Program-made: the position numbers and the translations under genes
Source of the DNA: Candidatus Roizmanbacteria bacterium CG02_land_8_20_14_3_00_36_15
GTDB taxonomy: Bacteria; Patescibacteriota; Microgenomatia; UBA1406; GWC2-37-13
Direction: 5' to 3'
Length of the DNA stretch: 38,796 nt
NCBI GenBank assembly: GCA_002780795.1
Contig: PEUF01000033.1
Location: forward strand, 1 to 38,796
In this document: in pieces, positions 8,803 through 15,779 of the stretch
Layout of the letters: each line of letters begins with the position of its first letter
How positions within the stretch are numbered: the first letter of the stretch is position 1
The notes under the pieces: model-generated
Seen by the model: the letters and a program-made list of their open reading frames with translations, nothing else
What the model was told of the DNA's origin: nothing
Databases searched by the model: none

Positions 8803-8808
8803 ATTATA
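8803..8808 (-). promoter_or_regulatory. TATAAT box, leaderless start of the DPM1-like gene
   Basis: A consensus TATAAT on the minus strand with 6 bases to the ATG at 8796. Transcription would start on the ATG itself. Confidence 0.6.
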
Positions 8809-8827
8809 AAATAAAAAGTAAGTTTTT

Positions 8828-8835
8828 GTTAAAAT
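8828..8835 (+). promoter_or_regulatory. Extended -10 box upstream of 8845
   Basis: TG-T-TAAAAT (TG at 8827-8828, hexamer 8830-8835) ends 9 bases before the ATG. It is divergent from the DPM1-like promoter, and no Shine-Dalgarno is seen. Confidence 0.5.
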
Positions 8836-8844
8836 GTCAAAAAT

Positions 8845-9174
8845 ATGGGTTCGTCAATACTAAAAAAGTTAATTATAAGTTATATTTGGTTAGCCGCCTT
8901 CTTTATTTATCAAAAATCTGGTCAGCCGTGGTTGGCTGGTTTGGTTTTTGACCCAGTGATCAATCTGTTCTTTTCATTAGTCCCGATACTTTGGCTTTTT
9001 AGCGTTTCTTCAAAGACAAATACCATTTTAGCGGTCCTTTTTTTGACGGGAACTGCTTTTTCTTCGATTTTTCACAATGATTTATTAGCAGAAAAGTTTG
9101 CTATTCTGACCTATTGTTTTTTAGTCGCATCGGTTCTTCAACAAATAAAATTACTATTTAATCCTAAGGCTTAA
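8845..9174 (+). CDS. Small membrane protein of unknown function
   Basis: 109 residues with three to four hydrophobic segments and short polar links; no motif I recognise. It sits 9 bases before the next plus-strand membrane protein gene and probably shares its transcript. The -10 box upstream and the lack of an antisense alternative support it as a real gene. Its place between glycosyltransferase operons suggests a role in surface glycan assembly, but nothing in the sequence shows this. Confidence 0.6.
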   Translation: MGSSILKKLIISYIWLAAFFIYQKSGQPWLAGLVFDPVINLFFSLVPILWLFSVSSKTNTILAVLFLTGTAFSSIFHNDLLAEKFAILTYCFLVASVLQQIKLLFNPKA

Positions 9175-9183
9175 AAAATAATC

Positions 9184-10275
9184 ATGATAAAATTGACGAT
9201 CATTAATCAACTATTACTTGAGTTAGCCAAATTACCGGTTTTGATAATATCATTTATTTCTGTCGGTTATTTTATTATTATTAATCTGCTAAATTTGCTG
9301 CTGCCTGAGATGACCGAAAAAAACATAGTATTTAATATCGAAAGCAGCGATCTAAATAAATTAGTAATCCTTTTAATTTTCCTCAACGCGTTAACGATCT
9401 TTTTTTTTATTAAATTTAAGAAAGTCAAATTAATATCCGTTTTATCCTTGAACAAAAAGGAAATAATAATTTACGGGCTTACTTCTTATTGTTTAGTTTC
9501 TTTTATAAGACAGAATTTAAGTCTTTTTGTCTTTTTAAAGGATATTTTATCGACAATCCTTTTTTTTCTCATTTTTTTTCTGTTACCACAGCTGGTTAAT
9601 TTCTACTCAAATTTCAGACTTGATTATTTAGGAATGATACTGATAAAAATTAGAAACGATATTAAACAGATTGAGTTACGATCTATTAACTGGCGTGGCC
9701 TTTTTATTGATTTCGTCAAATTTATCTTTAAAAAGCTTCCCTACCTAATAATTCCTATCTTTTTTACAGTTGTTGGCTTGTTTTTTTTGAGATTGATTTT
9801 TGCAAAAATTAATGTCTATTTACTGCATCAGAGTTTTTTACATAAACAGTTTCTTATCACTAGAATTAGACCAAAAGAGACGATAATCGCTGAAACTGTT
9901 ATCCTTGATGGATACAATTTTGGTTTCAAAGAAAATGAATTCTTTCAATTAAAGACCAGCAAAGGTTCGGTAAGCGGCATCAAAGATTGGAATAATAACA
10001 AGGTGGAATTTGTCGTTCCTCTTGATCTACCCGAAGGAAAAAATGAACTTTGGTTGGAAAGGACTAAAACAGCCAGCAGCCAGTCGGCCTTGATGAAAAC
10101 CAATAAGGTTGATTTGACTATTTTGTCAAGATGGGATTTTTATCCGCAGCAAAAAGATTATCAGTATCCCCCATCCTTTTTAGACTACTTTAGGATAACC
10201 GTAAAAAAATTAAAAAGAATTATTTTTTTTAACTGGGGTGTCATCCAACTCTGTGGGAAGTTGATTAATTGCTGA
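9184..10275 (+). CDS. Membrane protein with extracytoplasmic IPT/TIG-like domain
   Basis: 363 residues. About four membrane segments occupy residues 10-215. An Ig-like domain follows at about 229-290, with RPKETIIAETVILDGYNFG, WNNNKVEFVVP and LPEGKNELWLERT. This is the pattern of IPT/TIG folds: a G-x-NFG turn followed by a strand ending in VP. The tail of about 70 residues is basic and aromatic. The domain is likely displayed on the outer face and may bind carbohydrate or protein. The convergent flippase gene ends 9 bases downstream, with no room for a terminator. Confidence 0.6.
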   Translation: MIKLTIINQLLLELAKLPVLIISFISVGYFIIINLLNLLLPEMTEKNIVFNIESSDLNKLVILLIFLNALTIFFFIKFKKVKLISVLSLNKKEIIIYGLTSYCLVSFIRQNLSLFVFLKDILSTILFFLIFFLLPQLVNFYSNFRLDYLGMILIKIRNDIKQIELRSINWRGLFIDFVKFIFKKLPYLIIPIFFTVVGLFFLRLIFAKINVYLLHQSFLHKQFLITRIRPKETIIAETVILDGYNFGFKENEFFQLKTSKGSVSGIKDWNNNKVEFVVPLDLPEGKNELWLERTKTASSQSALMKTNKVDLTILSRWDFYPQQKDYQYPPSFLDYFRITVKKLKRIIFFNWGVIQLCGKLINC

Positions 10276-10284
10276 TTTCCTACT

Positions 10285-11574
10285 TTAATCCTCCTTCGTA
10301 AAAAAACTAAAATTTTTAGTTCTCGAAACTTCAATAAAAATTACCAGGGCATAGACAATAGCTGATAAAAGAGAAAAAAACAGGTTGATATTAATCACCG
10401 ACACCATTGTTTTACCAAAGAAAAATAGACCGACAGCATAAAAAAAGACAAAAAAGGCAATAATTAGAGAAAAAGACGAATTTTTGGCAATAAAAAAACC
10501 ATTGAGAAAAGAAATAATACTGTATAAAACTCCAAAGATTGCTGCTTTGGGTAAAAGATCAATAATCGAGTAATAGTTTTTATTGAAAATGAGAGAAACA
10601 AAAAACCGCCCAAAATAAAAATATAGACCGTAAAGAATAAGCCCAGAAACAATCAGGATAACGAGTGACATAAATAGAGTTTTTCTATGAAGTTTTTTTT
10701 GTTCTTTACTGGAAAAAAAAATGAAACTAAGGCTAATGAGCGGTGATAAAACATAAAAAATTATTTTAGCAAACAGACTCCAGCTGCCGTAAATACCGGC
10801 AGTATCGGCTGGAAAAAATTTTTTTACAAAAATAACATCAAAGTTATTGAGTAAATTAATGGCAAAAAGTGAGATGGCGGTGATGATAATCCGCCGATCA
10901 AAGATAAGCGCGATTAACCTTTTGTTGATTACTATACTTTTGGCAACAATTTTTTTGGTAATTTTATCGATACGGTACTTAGACATGACGATGCCTAGCA
11001 ATGAAGAAAAGATGATAAAGACAGCAATGGTGTCGAGTTCCCCGACGTGGAAATAGACAAACAAAGGACCGGTTAATTTTATTATCACCGAAATAATAGC
11101 AATAAAAGAGAAGAAACCAAAAAGATGAAGAGCTTGCAGGCCGGCCGAATAGATGACACCGATAATATTAAAAATCGTCAGGACAAGAAGAGTGAACGAG
11201 AAAAGCAAAGAAAGATTGGTAATCCTTGGGAGAAAAAAACCTGATAAGAAATATAATATTAAAAGATACCGCCAGTGGTAAATTCGCTGCCAAAACCAAT
11301 CCTCCCCCATTTTAAAGTATGAAAGACGCAGTTTCCCCTTTTCTCCCAGGCGGCGGATGATATCAACGGTAATAACGGTTATCGGTAAGGAAAAAATCGT
11401 CAGATATGAAAAAAGCGCGGTTATTTCGCTGTATTTAGCCGGACCGAGCAGTTTACCGCTTAAAGAGTTAAAAAGATAATTAAGAAAACCGCCGAGAAAG
11501 TTGGCCAGCGTAAAAAAAAGTCCTCCTTTAACGAATTTATTGTTGAAAGCGGATTTTATCCACCGTTTAGCCAT
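10285..11574 (-). CDS. Wzx-like polysaccharide flippase (MOP superfamily)
   Basis: A 429-residue protein with about twelve membrane helices. The N-terminus has the typical GGLFFTLANFLGGFLNYLFN pattern followed by LLGPAKYSE, as in the Polysacc_synt/Wzx families. It would move lipid-linked glycan units across the membrane and fits the surrounding glycosyltransferases. It is transcribed alone. TATAAT lies 6 bases before the ATG. Substrate specificity cannot be read from sequence. Confidence 0.75.
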   Translation of the reverse strand: MAKRWIKSAFNNKFVKGGLFFTLANFLGGFLNYLFNSLSGKLLGPAKYSEITALFSYLTIFSLPITVITVDIIRRLGEKGKLRLSYFKMGEDWFWQRIYHWRYLLILYFLSGFFLPRITNLSLLFSFTLLVLTIFNIIGVIYSAGLQALHLFGFFSFIAIISVIIKLTGPLFVYFHVGELDTIAVFIIFSSLLGIVMSKYRIDKITKKIVAKSIVINKRLIALIFDRRIIITAISLFAINLLNNFDVIFVKKFFPADTAGIYGSWSLFAKIIFYVLSPLISLSFIFFSSKEQKKLHRKTLFMSLVILIVSGLILYGLYFYFGRFFVSLIFNKNYYSIIDLLPKAAIFGVLYSIISFLNGFFIAKNSSFSLIIAFFVFFYAVGLFFFGKTMVSVININLFFSLLSAIVYALVIFIEVSRTKNFSFFTKED

Positions 11575-11580
11575 GGGAAA

Positions 11581-11586
11581 ATTATA
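11581..11586 (-). promoter_or_regulatory. TATAAT box, leaderless start of the flippase gene
   Basis: Perfect TATAAT on the minus strand, 6 bases before the ATG at 11574. Confidence 0.6.
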
Positions 11587-11603
11587 CAGGAATTTATAAA
11601 GAG

Positions 11604-11648
11604 TTCATAAAGTTTATAAAGTCCGTAAAGTCCATAAAGTCTGTAAAT
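11604..11648. repeat. 9-base tandem repeat array between divergent promoters
   Basis: Five contiguous 9-base units of the form TYYRTAAAG (TTCATAAAG, TTTATAAAG, TCCGTAAAG, TCCATAAAG, TCTGTAAAT). The array lies between the promoters of the flippase gene and the GT2 at 11692. A related array lies at 33365-33447. Confidence 0.8.
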
Positions 11649-11678
11649 TTTTTTAGAATTTATTAAGTTCTTGGATGA

Positions 11679-11684
11679 TATAAT
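11679..11684 (+). promoter_or_regulatory. TATAAT box, leaderless start of 11692 gene
   Basis: TATAAT ends 7 bases before the ATG at 11692. This favours that ATG over the in-frame TTG at 11671, which lies upstream of the box. Confidence 0.6.
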
Positions 11685-11691
11685 ATTCACT

Positions 11692-12369
11692 ATGAATGAT
11701 AAAGTATTTATAGTCATGCCGGCATATAACGAAGGCAAAGTAATTGCTAACGTCATCGCCGGCGTAAAAAAAGCCGGCTATAACAACGTTATCGTGGTTG
11801 ACGATGGATCAGATGATGATACGAGTGTTAAAGCGGAACAGGCTGGCGCCGTGGTCGTTCGCCATCTGCTTAACCGAGGTAAGGGTGCGGCGGCCAAGAC
11901 AGGAGTTGAGGCGACCAAAATCTTAGGGGCTGATGTCGTCGTCACTTTTGACGCCGATGGTCAGCATGAGCCATCAGACATAAAAAAACTGGTTCATTAT
12001 ATCAACGAAGGTTATGAAGTGGTTTTAGGAACAAGAGATTTTTCCAGAAAAGAAATTCCTTTTTTCAAGAAACTAGCCAACCTGATTGCTAATGTCTTTA
12101 TTTGGTTGATTTATAGCGTTTGGGTGGAAGACAGCCAGTCAGGTTTTCGCGCCTATTCAAAAAAAGCTTTGCGAGTGATCGATTTAACCAGCGACCGTTA
12201 TAACTATGAGAGCGAAGTCATTAAAGAAATAGCCAAACACAACTTAAACTATAAGCAGATGCCGATTAATGTTTACTACACCGAGTATTCTCAAAAAAAA
12301 AATCAGCGGCAAAATTTTATTAGCGGTTTGGAGACGTTGTTAAAAATAATTGCAAACCCTGTTGATTAA
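11692..12369 (+). CDS. DPM1/DPG-synthase-like GT2 glycosyltransferase
   Basis: 225 residues. It shows a full GT2 set: VFIVMPAYNEGKVI, VVDDGSDDDT, a FDADGQHEP metal site, and DSQSGFRAYSKKAL followed by YNYESEVIKEI. These are the hallmarks of bacterial polyprenyl-phosphate glycosyltransferases. No C-terminal membrane helices are present; the next gene, DUF2304, supplies a small membrane protein as is common for this pair. Probable product: a polyprenyl-phosphate sugar. It is first in a three-gene operon. Confidence 0.85.
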   Translation: MNDKVFIVMPAYNEGKVIANVIAGVKKAGYNNVIVVDDGSDDDTSVKAEQAGAVVVRHLLNRGKGAAAKTGVEATKILGADVVVTFDADGQHEPSDIKKLVHYINEGYEVVLGTRDFSRKEIPFFKKLANLIANVFIWLIYSVWVEDSQSGFRAYSKKALRVIDLTSDRYNYESEVIKEIAKHNLNYKQMPINVYYTEYSQKKNQRQNFISGLETLLKIIANPVD

Positions 12370-12386
12370 TTTATTCTGAATAAATT

Positions 12387-12734
12387 ATGAAAATAACTTT
12401 GATTCAAATTGGTTTAGCATTAATTTCACTATTTATTATTGGTGACCGTATTCAGCGTTATTTAAGAAGGGAAATTTCCCAATCGATTTTTAAATTGATT
12501 TCCTTTTTGACCGTCTGGACCGTAGTTTTAATAATCAGCCTGTTTCCGACAACGGTTTACTACATATCAAGGAAGTTAGGTTTTGGCGAAACCCTTAATC
12601 CGTTAATCTTTGCCGGATTTATCATCGTTTTTTTACTGATATTTAAAATCATCAGCATTATTGAAGAATTAGAAAGGCATATCACTAAAATCGTCAGACA
12701 GGAAGCTTTAAAAAACATTAAAAAACGAAGATGA
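12387..12734 (+). CDS. DUF2304 family membrane protein
   Basis: 115 residues. The topology is TM-RIQRYLRREIS-TM-TM followed by a basic amphipathic tail, which fits DUF2304, a family usually found next to DPM1-like GT2 genes. It may anchor or assist the preceding enzyme. A 19-base near-perfect palindrome (AATTTATTCTGAATAAATT) ends just before the ATG, and no Shine-Dalgarno is present. Its TGA stop overlaps the next ATG by 4 bases. Confidence 0.75.
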   Translation: MKITLIQIGLALISLFIIGDRIQRYLRREISQSIFKLISFLTVWTVVLIISLFPTTVYYISRKLGFGETLNPLIFAGFIIVFLLIFKIISIIEELERHITKIVRQEALKNIKKRR

Positions 12735-13816
12735 GGACTCCCCTGGTGGCAGTTTTGGTTTTATGCACCAATGAAAAAAAATTTCTTAAAGGCGTGGTTG
12801 ATTCCCTGCTTAAACAGACCTACAACAACTTGAGAATATACATTTTAGATAATAACTCAGAGGATGGATCAAAAGAAATAATCTCAAATCTCTCGCCCAG
12901 GGGGCGATCGTCCTTTGGACGAAAATATCAAACCTCAAATCTTACGAGTATCTATTTCAAAAGCAACCTAGGGTACGCAAAGGCTAATAATATTGGTTTA
13001 CGAAGAGCTTTTGGGGATGGGGCTGATCTTTGTCTTGTTCTCAACTGTGATACGGTTTTAAAGAAAGATTGTGTTGAGGAGTTAGTTGAGTCTTATTTGG
13101 AGAAAAAAAAGGAAGAAATAAAAGTCGGTCTGATTCAGCCGGTAATTTTGTTGGCTAACGATAGGAAAAAGATCAACGGTGTCGGCAACGCCATCCATTA
13201 CCTGGGTTTTGGTTACTGTCAGGACTATTTAAAAAGCTATAAAAAACAGAGCGTTGATAAAGAAATTTATTCTGTATCCGGCGCGGCAATGTTGATGACA
13301 CGAGAATATTTTCGCCAAGTTAGTGGTTTTGATGAGGAATTTTTTATGACTGGTGAAGATCAAGACATATCATGGAGAGGGTTACTTTATGGCTATCGCC
13401 ACTTTCTGTCTCAGGGAGCGCAGATTTATCATTATTACCAGTTTGGCCGCCATAAATTAAATAAATACCGGGAAGAAAAAAACCGCCTGATGATGCTTTT
13501 AAAAAATTATTCGGTAAAATCTTTGATTTTACTTTCGCCAATGTTAGTTGTTAACGAACTGGCGCTGATTTTATATAGCCTGTTTGAGGGATGGTTTTTT
13601 TTGAAGATAAAAACTTATTGGGCGATTTTAGTAAATTCAAAAACTATTCTAAAAAATCGAAAAATAATTCAAGCAAAAAGAGTTGTGAATGATAAAATTT
13701 TATTCTCAAGATTCAAAGCCGTAATTCACTTTAATCCTATTAATAACTTTATTATTCAAAACCTGGCAAACCCAGTATATTGGTTTTATTACCATCTAGT
13801 TTATATTTTTATATAA
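12731..13816 (+). CDS. GT2 family glycosyltransferase carrying repeat element B
   Basis: A 361-residue WbbL/rhamnosyltransferase-like GT2. It has VLVLCTNEKKFLKGVV, DNNSEDGSKE, VLNCDTVL as the metal site, and SGFDEEFFMTGEDQDISWRG. Between DGSKEIIS and the next strand (TSIYFKSNLGYAKANN) sits an extra segment, residues about 54-71, SPRGRSSFGRK plus YQTSN. It is encoded by a double-hairpin element also found in the GT39 gene. The insert falls on the loop after strand 2 of the GT-A fold, where extra length is tolerated. Its 3' end overlaps the convergent methyltransferase gene by 16 bases. Confidence 0.8.
   Translation: MRTPLVAVLVLCTNEKKFLKGVVDSLLKQTYNNLRIYILDNNSEDGSKEIISNLSPRGRSSFGRKYQTSNLTSIYFKSNLGYAKANNIGLRRAFGDGADLCLVLNCDTVLKKDCVEELVESYLEKKKEEIKVGLIQPVILLANDRKKINGVGNAIHYLGFGYCQDYLKSYKKQSVDKEIYSVSGAAMLMTREYFRQVSGFDEEFFMTGEDQDISWRGLLYGYRHFLSQGAQIYHYYQFGRHKLNKYREEKNRLMMLLKNYSVKSLILLSPMLVVNELALILYSLFEGWFFLKIKTYWAILVNSKTILKNRKIIQAKRVVNDKILFSRFKAVIHFNPINNFIIQNLANPVYWFYYHLVYIFI
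12891..12941. repeat. Element B copy 1 (double hairpin, in frame)
   Basis: A 51-base stretch with two adjacent hairpins, CGCCC/GGGCG (12894-12906) and CGTCC-TTT-GGACG (12909-12921), then a tail of 7-base CTCAAAT-like units. It differs from 35049-35099 at 3 of 51 positions. Both copies are read in the same frame. Confidence 0.85.
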
Positions 13817-14523
13817 TTTTTTTTGGCAGTAATAATAAAATAGTGGGAAAGACAAAGGGGGAAGAATTTTGATGGTTTAAATATAAAATTAAAAAAAAAT
13901 AAGAAAATCGGAAAAATATATATAAATGGAAAAAAAAAGTATTGTCCACAGCTCTCAATAATTTGTAATTTATTTTTTTTCAGTAATTCTTCAAGTTCAT
14001 TTGGTTGATATTCATATAGATGAAAGGGATTGTTATATTTGGGAAAAATTTTTTTTATCAACCTTGTAAGAATATAATTGGGGCTACTAATAATAATTAG
14101 ACCATTTTTTTTTAGAACACGTCTAAATTCTACGATTGTTTTTATTCCGTCAGTTTTTTTCAGGTGCTCAATTGTTTCAAAACAAACTATATAGTCAATC
14201 GATTGATCAGGAAACGGTAAAATTTTTATATCAGTTTTAATAAATTTTATTTTTCTATTTTTATTTTTTTTAATTAAGTAATTAACTAAAGAAGAACTGT
14301 GATCAATTCCGACGACATTAAACTGTGTTTGGTTTTGTAGGATATTGCTTCCATAGCCAAGGCCACAAGCGGCGTCAAGAATGGTTGTTTTTTTATTATG
14401 TTGTAATTTCCTAATTGTTTTGGCCGCATACTCATAACGACTTATATGAAGTATTTTTTCGGCCGGGTTTATTTTCGTGTCGTAAGGATCGAGCCTTTCC
14501 GGTATATTAATAAGTTTTTTCAT
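13801..14523 (-). CDS. Class I SAM-dependent methyltransferase (Methyltransf_11 type)
   Basis: 240 residues. Motif I is ILDAACGLGYGSNIL, the strand-2 acidic residue is in VVGIDHSS, IDYIVCFETIEHL is motif II, and VLKKNGLIIISSPN is motif III. A hydrophobic stretch near residues 200-225 may attach it to the membrane. It follows the DUF2142 gene by 4 bases and is probably co-transcribed. It is likely a glycan or lipid methyltransferase; the substrate is not shown. Confidence 0.78.
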   Translation of the reverse strand: MKKLINIPERLDPYDTKINPAEKILHISRYEYAAKTIRKLQHNKKTTILDAACGLGYGSNILQNQTQFNVVGIDHSSSLVNYLIKKNKNRKIKFIKTDIKILPFPDQSIDYIVCFETIEHLKKTDGIKTIVEFRRVLKKNGLIIISSPNYILTRLIKKIFPKYNNPFHLYEYQPNELEELLKKNKLQIIESCGQYFFFPFIYIFPIFLFFFNFIFKPSKFFPLCLSHYFIITAKKNYIKI

Positions 14524-14527
14524 ACAT

Positions 14528-15745
14528 TTAAAAATAAAATCTTGATACGATATTTTGAAATATTAAAGTAATTATTATTATGCAAACAGCGGCAATTAAC
14601 CAGTTCGGTATATTTAATTTTATGATTTTCATTTTAGGAAAGTATCTCTGGCGGATATTAATTAAAAAAAATAGTAAGAACGGAAAAATCAATAAAAAAT
14701 ATCTTCCTTGGATTCCTTCTATAACCTTACTTTTGTATGGGGTCCAGAAAAGATAGTTAATAAAAAGCAAAAAGAGGTAAAAAATAAAAATAATGGAACC
14801 CAAAATAATATTTTGCCAGTTTAAAAGCAGTAATTTTTTTTCTAGTTTAGTTTGATAGATAGTAAATAGGATTAAAAGAATATAGAAAAAATAAGTGAAA
14901 TAATCTAAACCGTACTCAAGCCAGCCAAAAATTCCGATAACTCCTTGCAGGTAAAATGGAAATTTAATAAAAGTAGTTTTAATGATAATTTCTAAAATGG
15001 AAAACGGATTAGTTTTTAAAAGAATAATTTGATCAGCTGGGTTTATGGTTGTAGGATAAGCTACTTTGACCACCGCTCGACAAATTAAAAAACCAACAAA
15101 AGCGATAATTAGAACAATGACCCAATTAATTTTTTTTAATCTGCTCTCAACGAGTTTTATTCCGGAGACAAAAATAGTTAGAGCCAACATAATTTGAACC
15201 CCATCGTAACTATATGCAGTCAGTTGATGAAGAGTCATAGGCAAAAAAAAAGTAAGAAGAATAAGCGGTTTTATGGACTTTGGACAATGTTTTAAAAGAA
15301 AGTAAAACCAAATTAGAAAAAAAATATAGGCGAAAAAGCGGCCGCTAAAAAAAGACAGAAATTGGTTGAAATAAAGAAACTGGGAAATTAAGAGACCGAC
15401 CGACTGCGGTAGATAAGAAATAGGCGGTAGTTGACAAATTGAGGCAATATTGATAACTGAGGGTTGATAGTTGGCTTTGGTCGAAAAAACTTCATTGATC
15501 CAAACCAACAGACCCATTTTTTTATTTTCTTTAGCAATAATCGACTGTAATTTTTCTTCATTTATCAAAATCGTAAATTGTTTGGGGACGGTTATTTGAT
15601 TGTTAGCCGGACAGTAAAAAACTCCGTGAGTGACGGCTAAAGCTTTTTTAAAATGGGTGGTCTCATCAGCCTTTTGAAAAGGAGGAATGAAAAAAATAAA
15701 TATGGCGCCAACAAGAATTAGGTAAACAGCGATTATTTTTCTCAT
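14528..15745 (-). CDS. DUF2142 polytopic membrane protein
   Basis: 405 residues with about ten membrane segments. The opening helix is followed by IPPFQKADETTHFKKA, the DUF2142 hallmark with its acidic first-loop residues, and IQGRYFLLIFP near the C-terminus also matches the family. DUF2142 proteins resemble GT-C enzymes and usually lie in polysaccharide loci, so a glycosyltransferase role is likely but unproven. It is divergent from lepA with a shared 34-base promoter region. Confidence 0.75.
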   Translation of the reverse strand: MRKIIAVYLILVGAIFIFFIPPFQKADETTHFKKALAVTHGVFYCPANNQITVPKQFTILINEEKLQSIIAKENKKMGLLVWINEVFSTKANYQPSVINIASICQLPPISYLPQSVGLLISQFLYFNQFLSFFSGRFFAYIFFLIWFYFLLKHCPKSIKPLILLTFFLPMTLHQLTAYSYDGVQIMLALTIFVSGIKLVESRLKKINWVIVLIIAFVGFLICRAVVKVAYPTTINPADQIILLKTNPFSILEIIIKTTFIKFPFYLQGVIGIFGWLEYGLDYFTYFFYILLILFTIYQTKLEKKLLLLNWQNIILGSIIFIFYLFLLFINYLFWTPYKSKVIEGIQGRYFLLIFPFLLFFLINIRQRYFPKMKIIKLNIPNWLIAAVCIIIITLIFQNIVSRFYF

Positions 15746-15764
15746 TTTATGGATTACATTATTC

Positions 15765-15770
15765 TATAAT
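15765..15770 (+). promoter_or_regulatory. TATAAT box upstream of lepA
   Basis: TATAAT ends 9 bases before the lepA ATG, leaving a leader of at most a few bases and no Shine-Dalgarno. Confidence 0.5.
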
Positions 15771-15779
15771 AATTAGACG

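Noticed and set aside
11556-11756. Minus-strand frame with repeated GLY-LY peptide
   Set aside because: The peptide repeat only reflects the 9-base DNA repeat, and the frame overlaps the start of two real genes.
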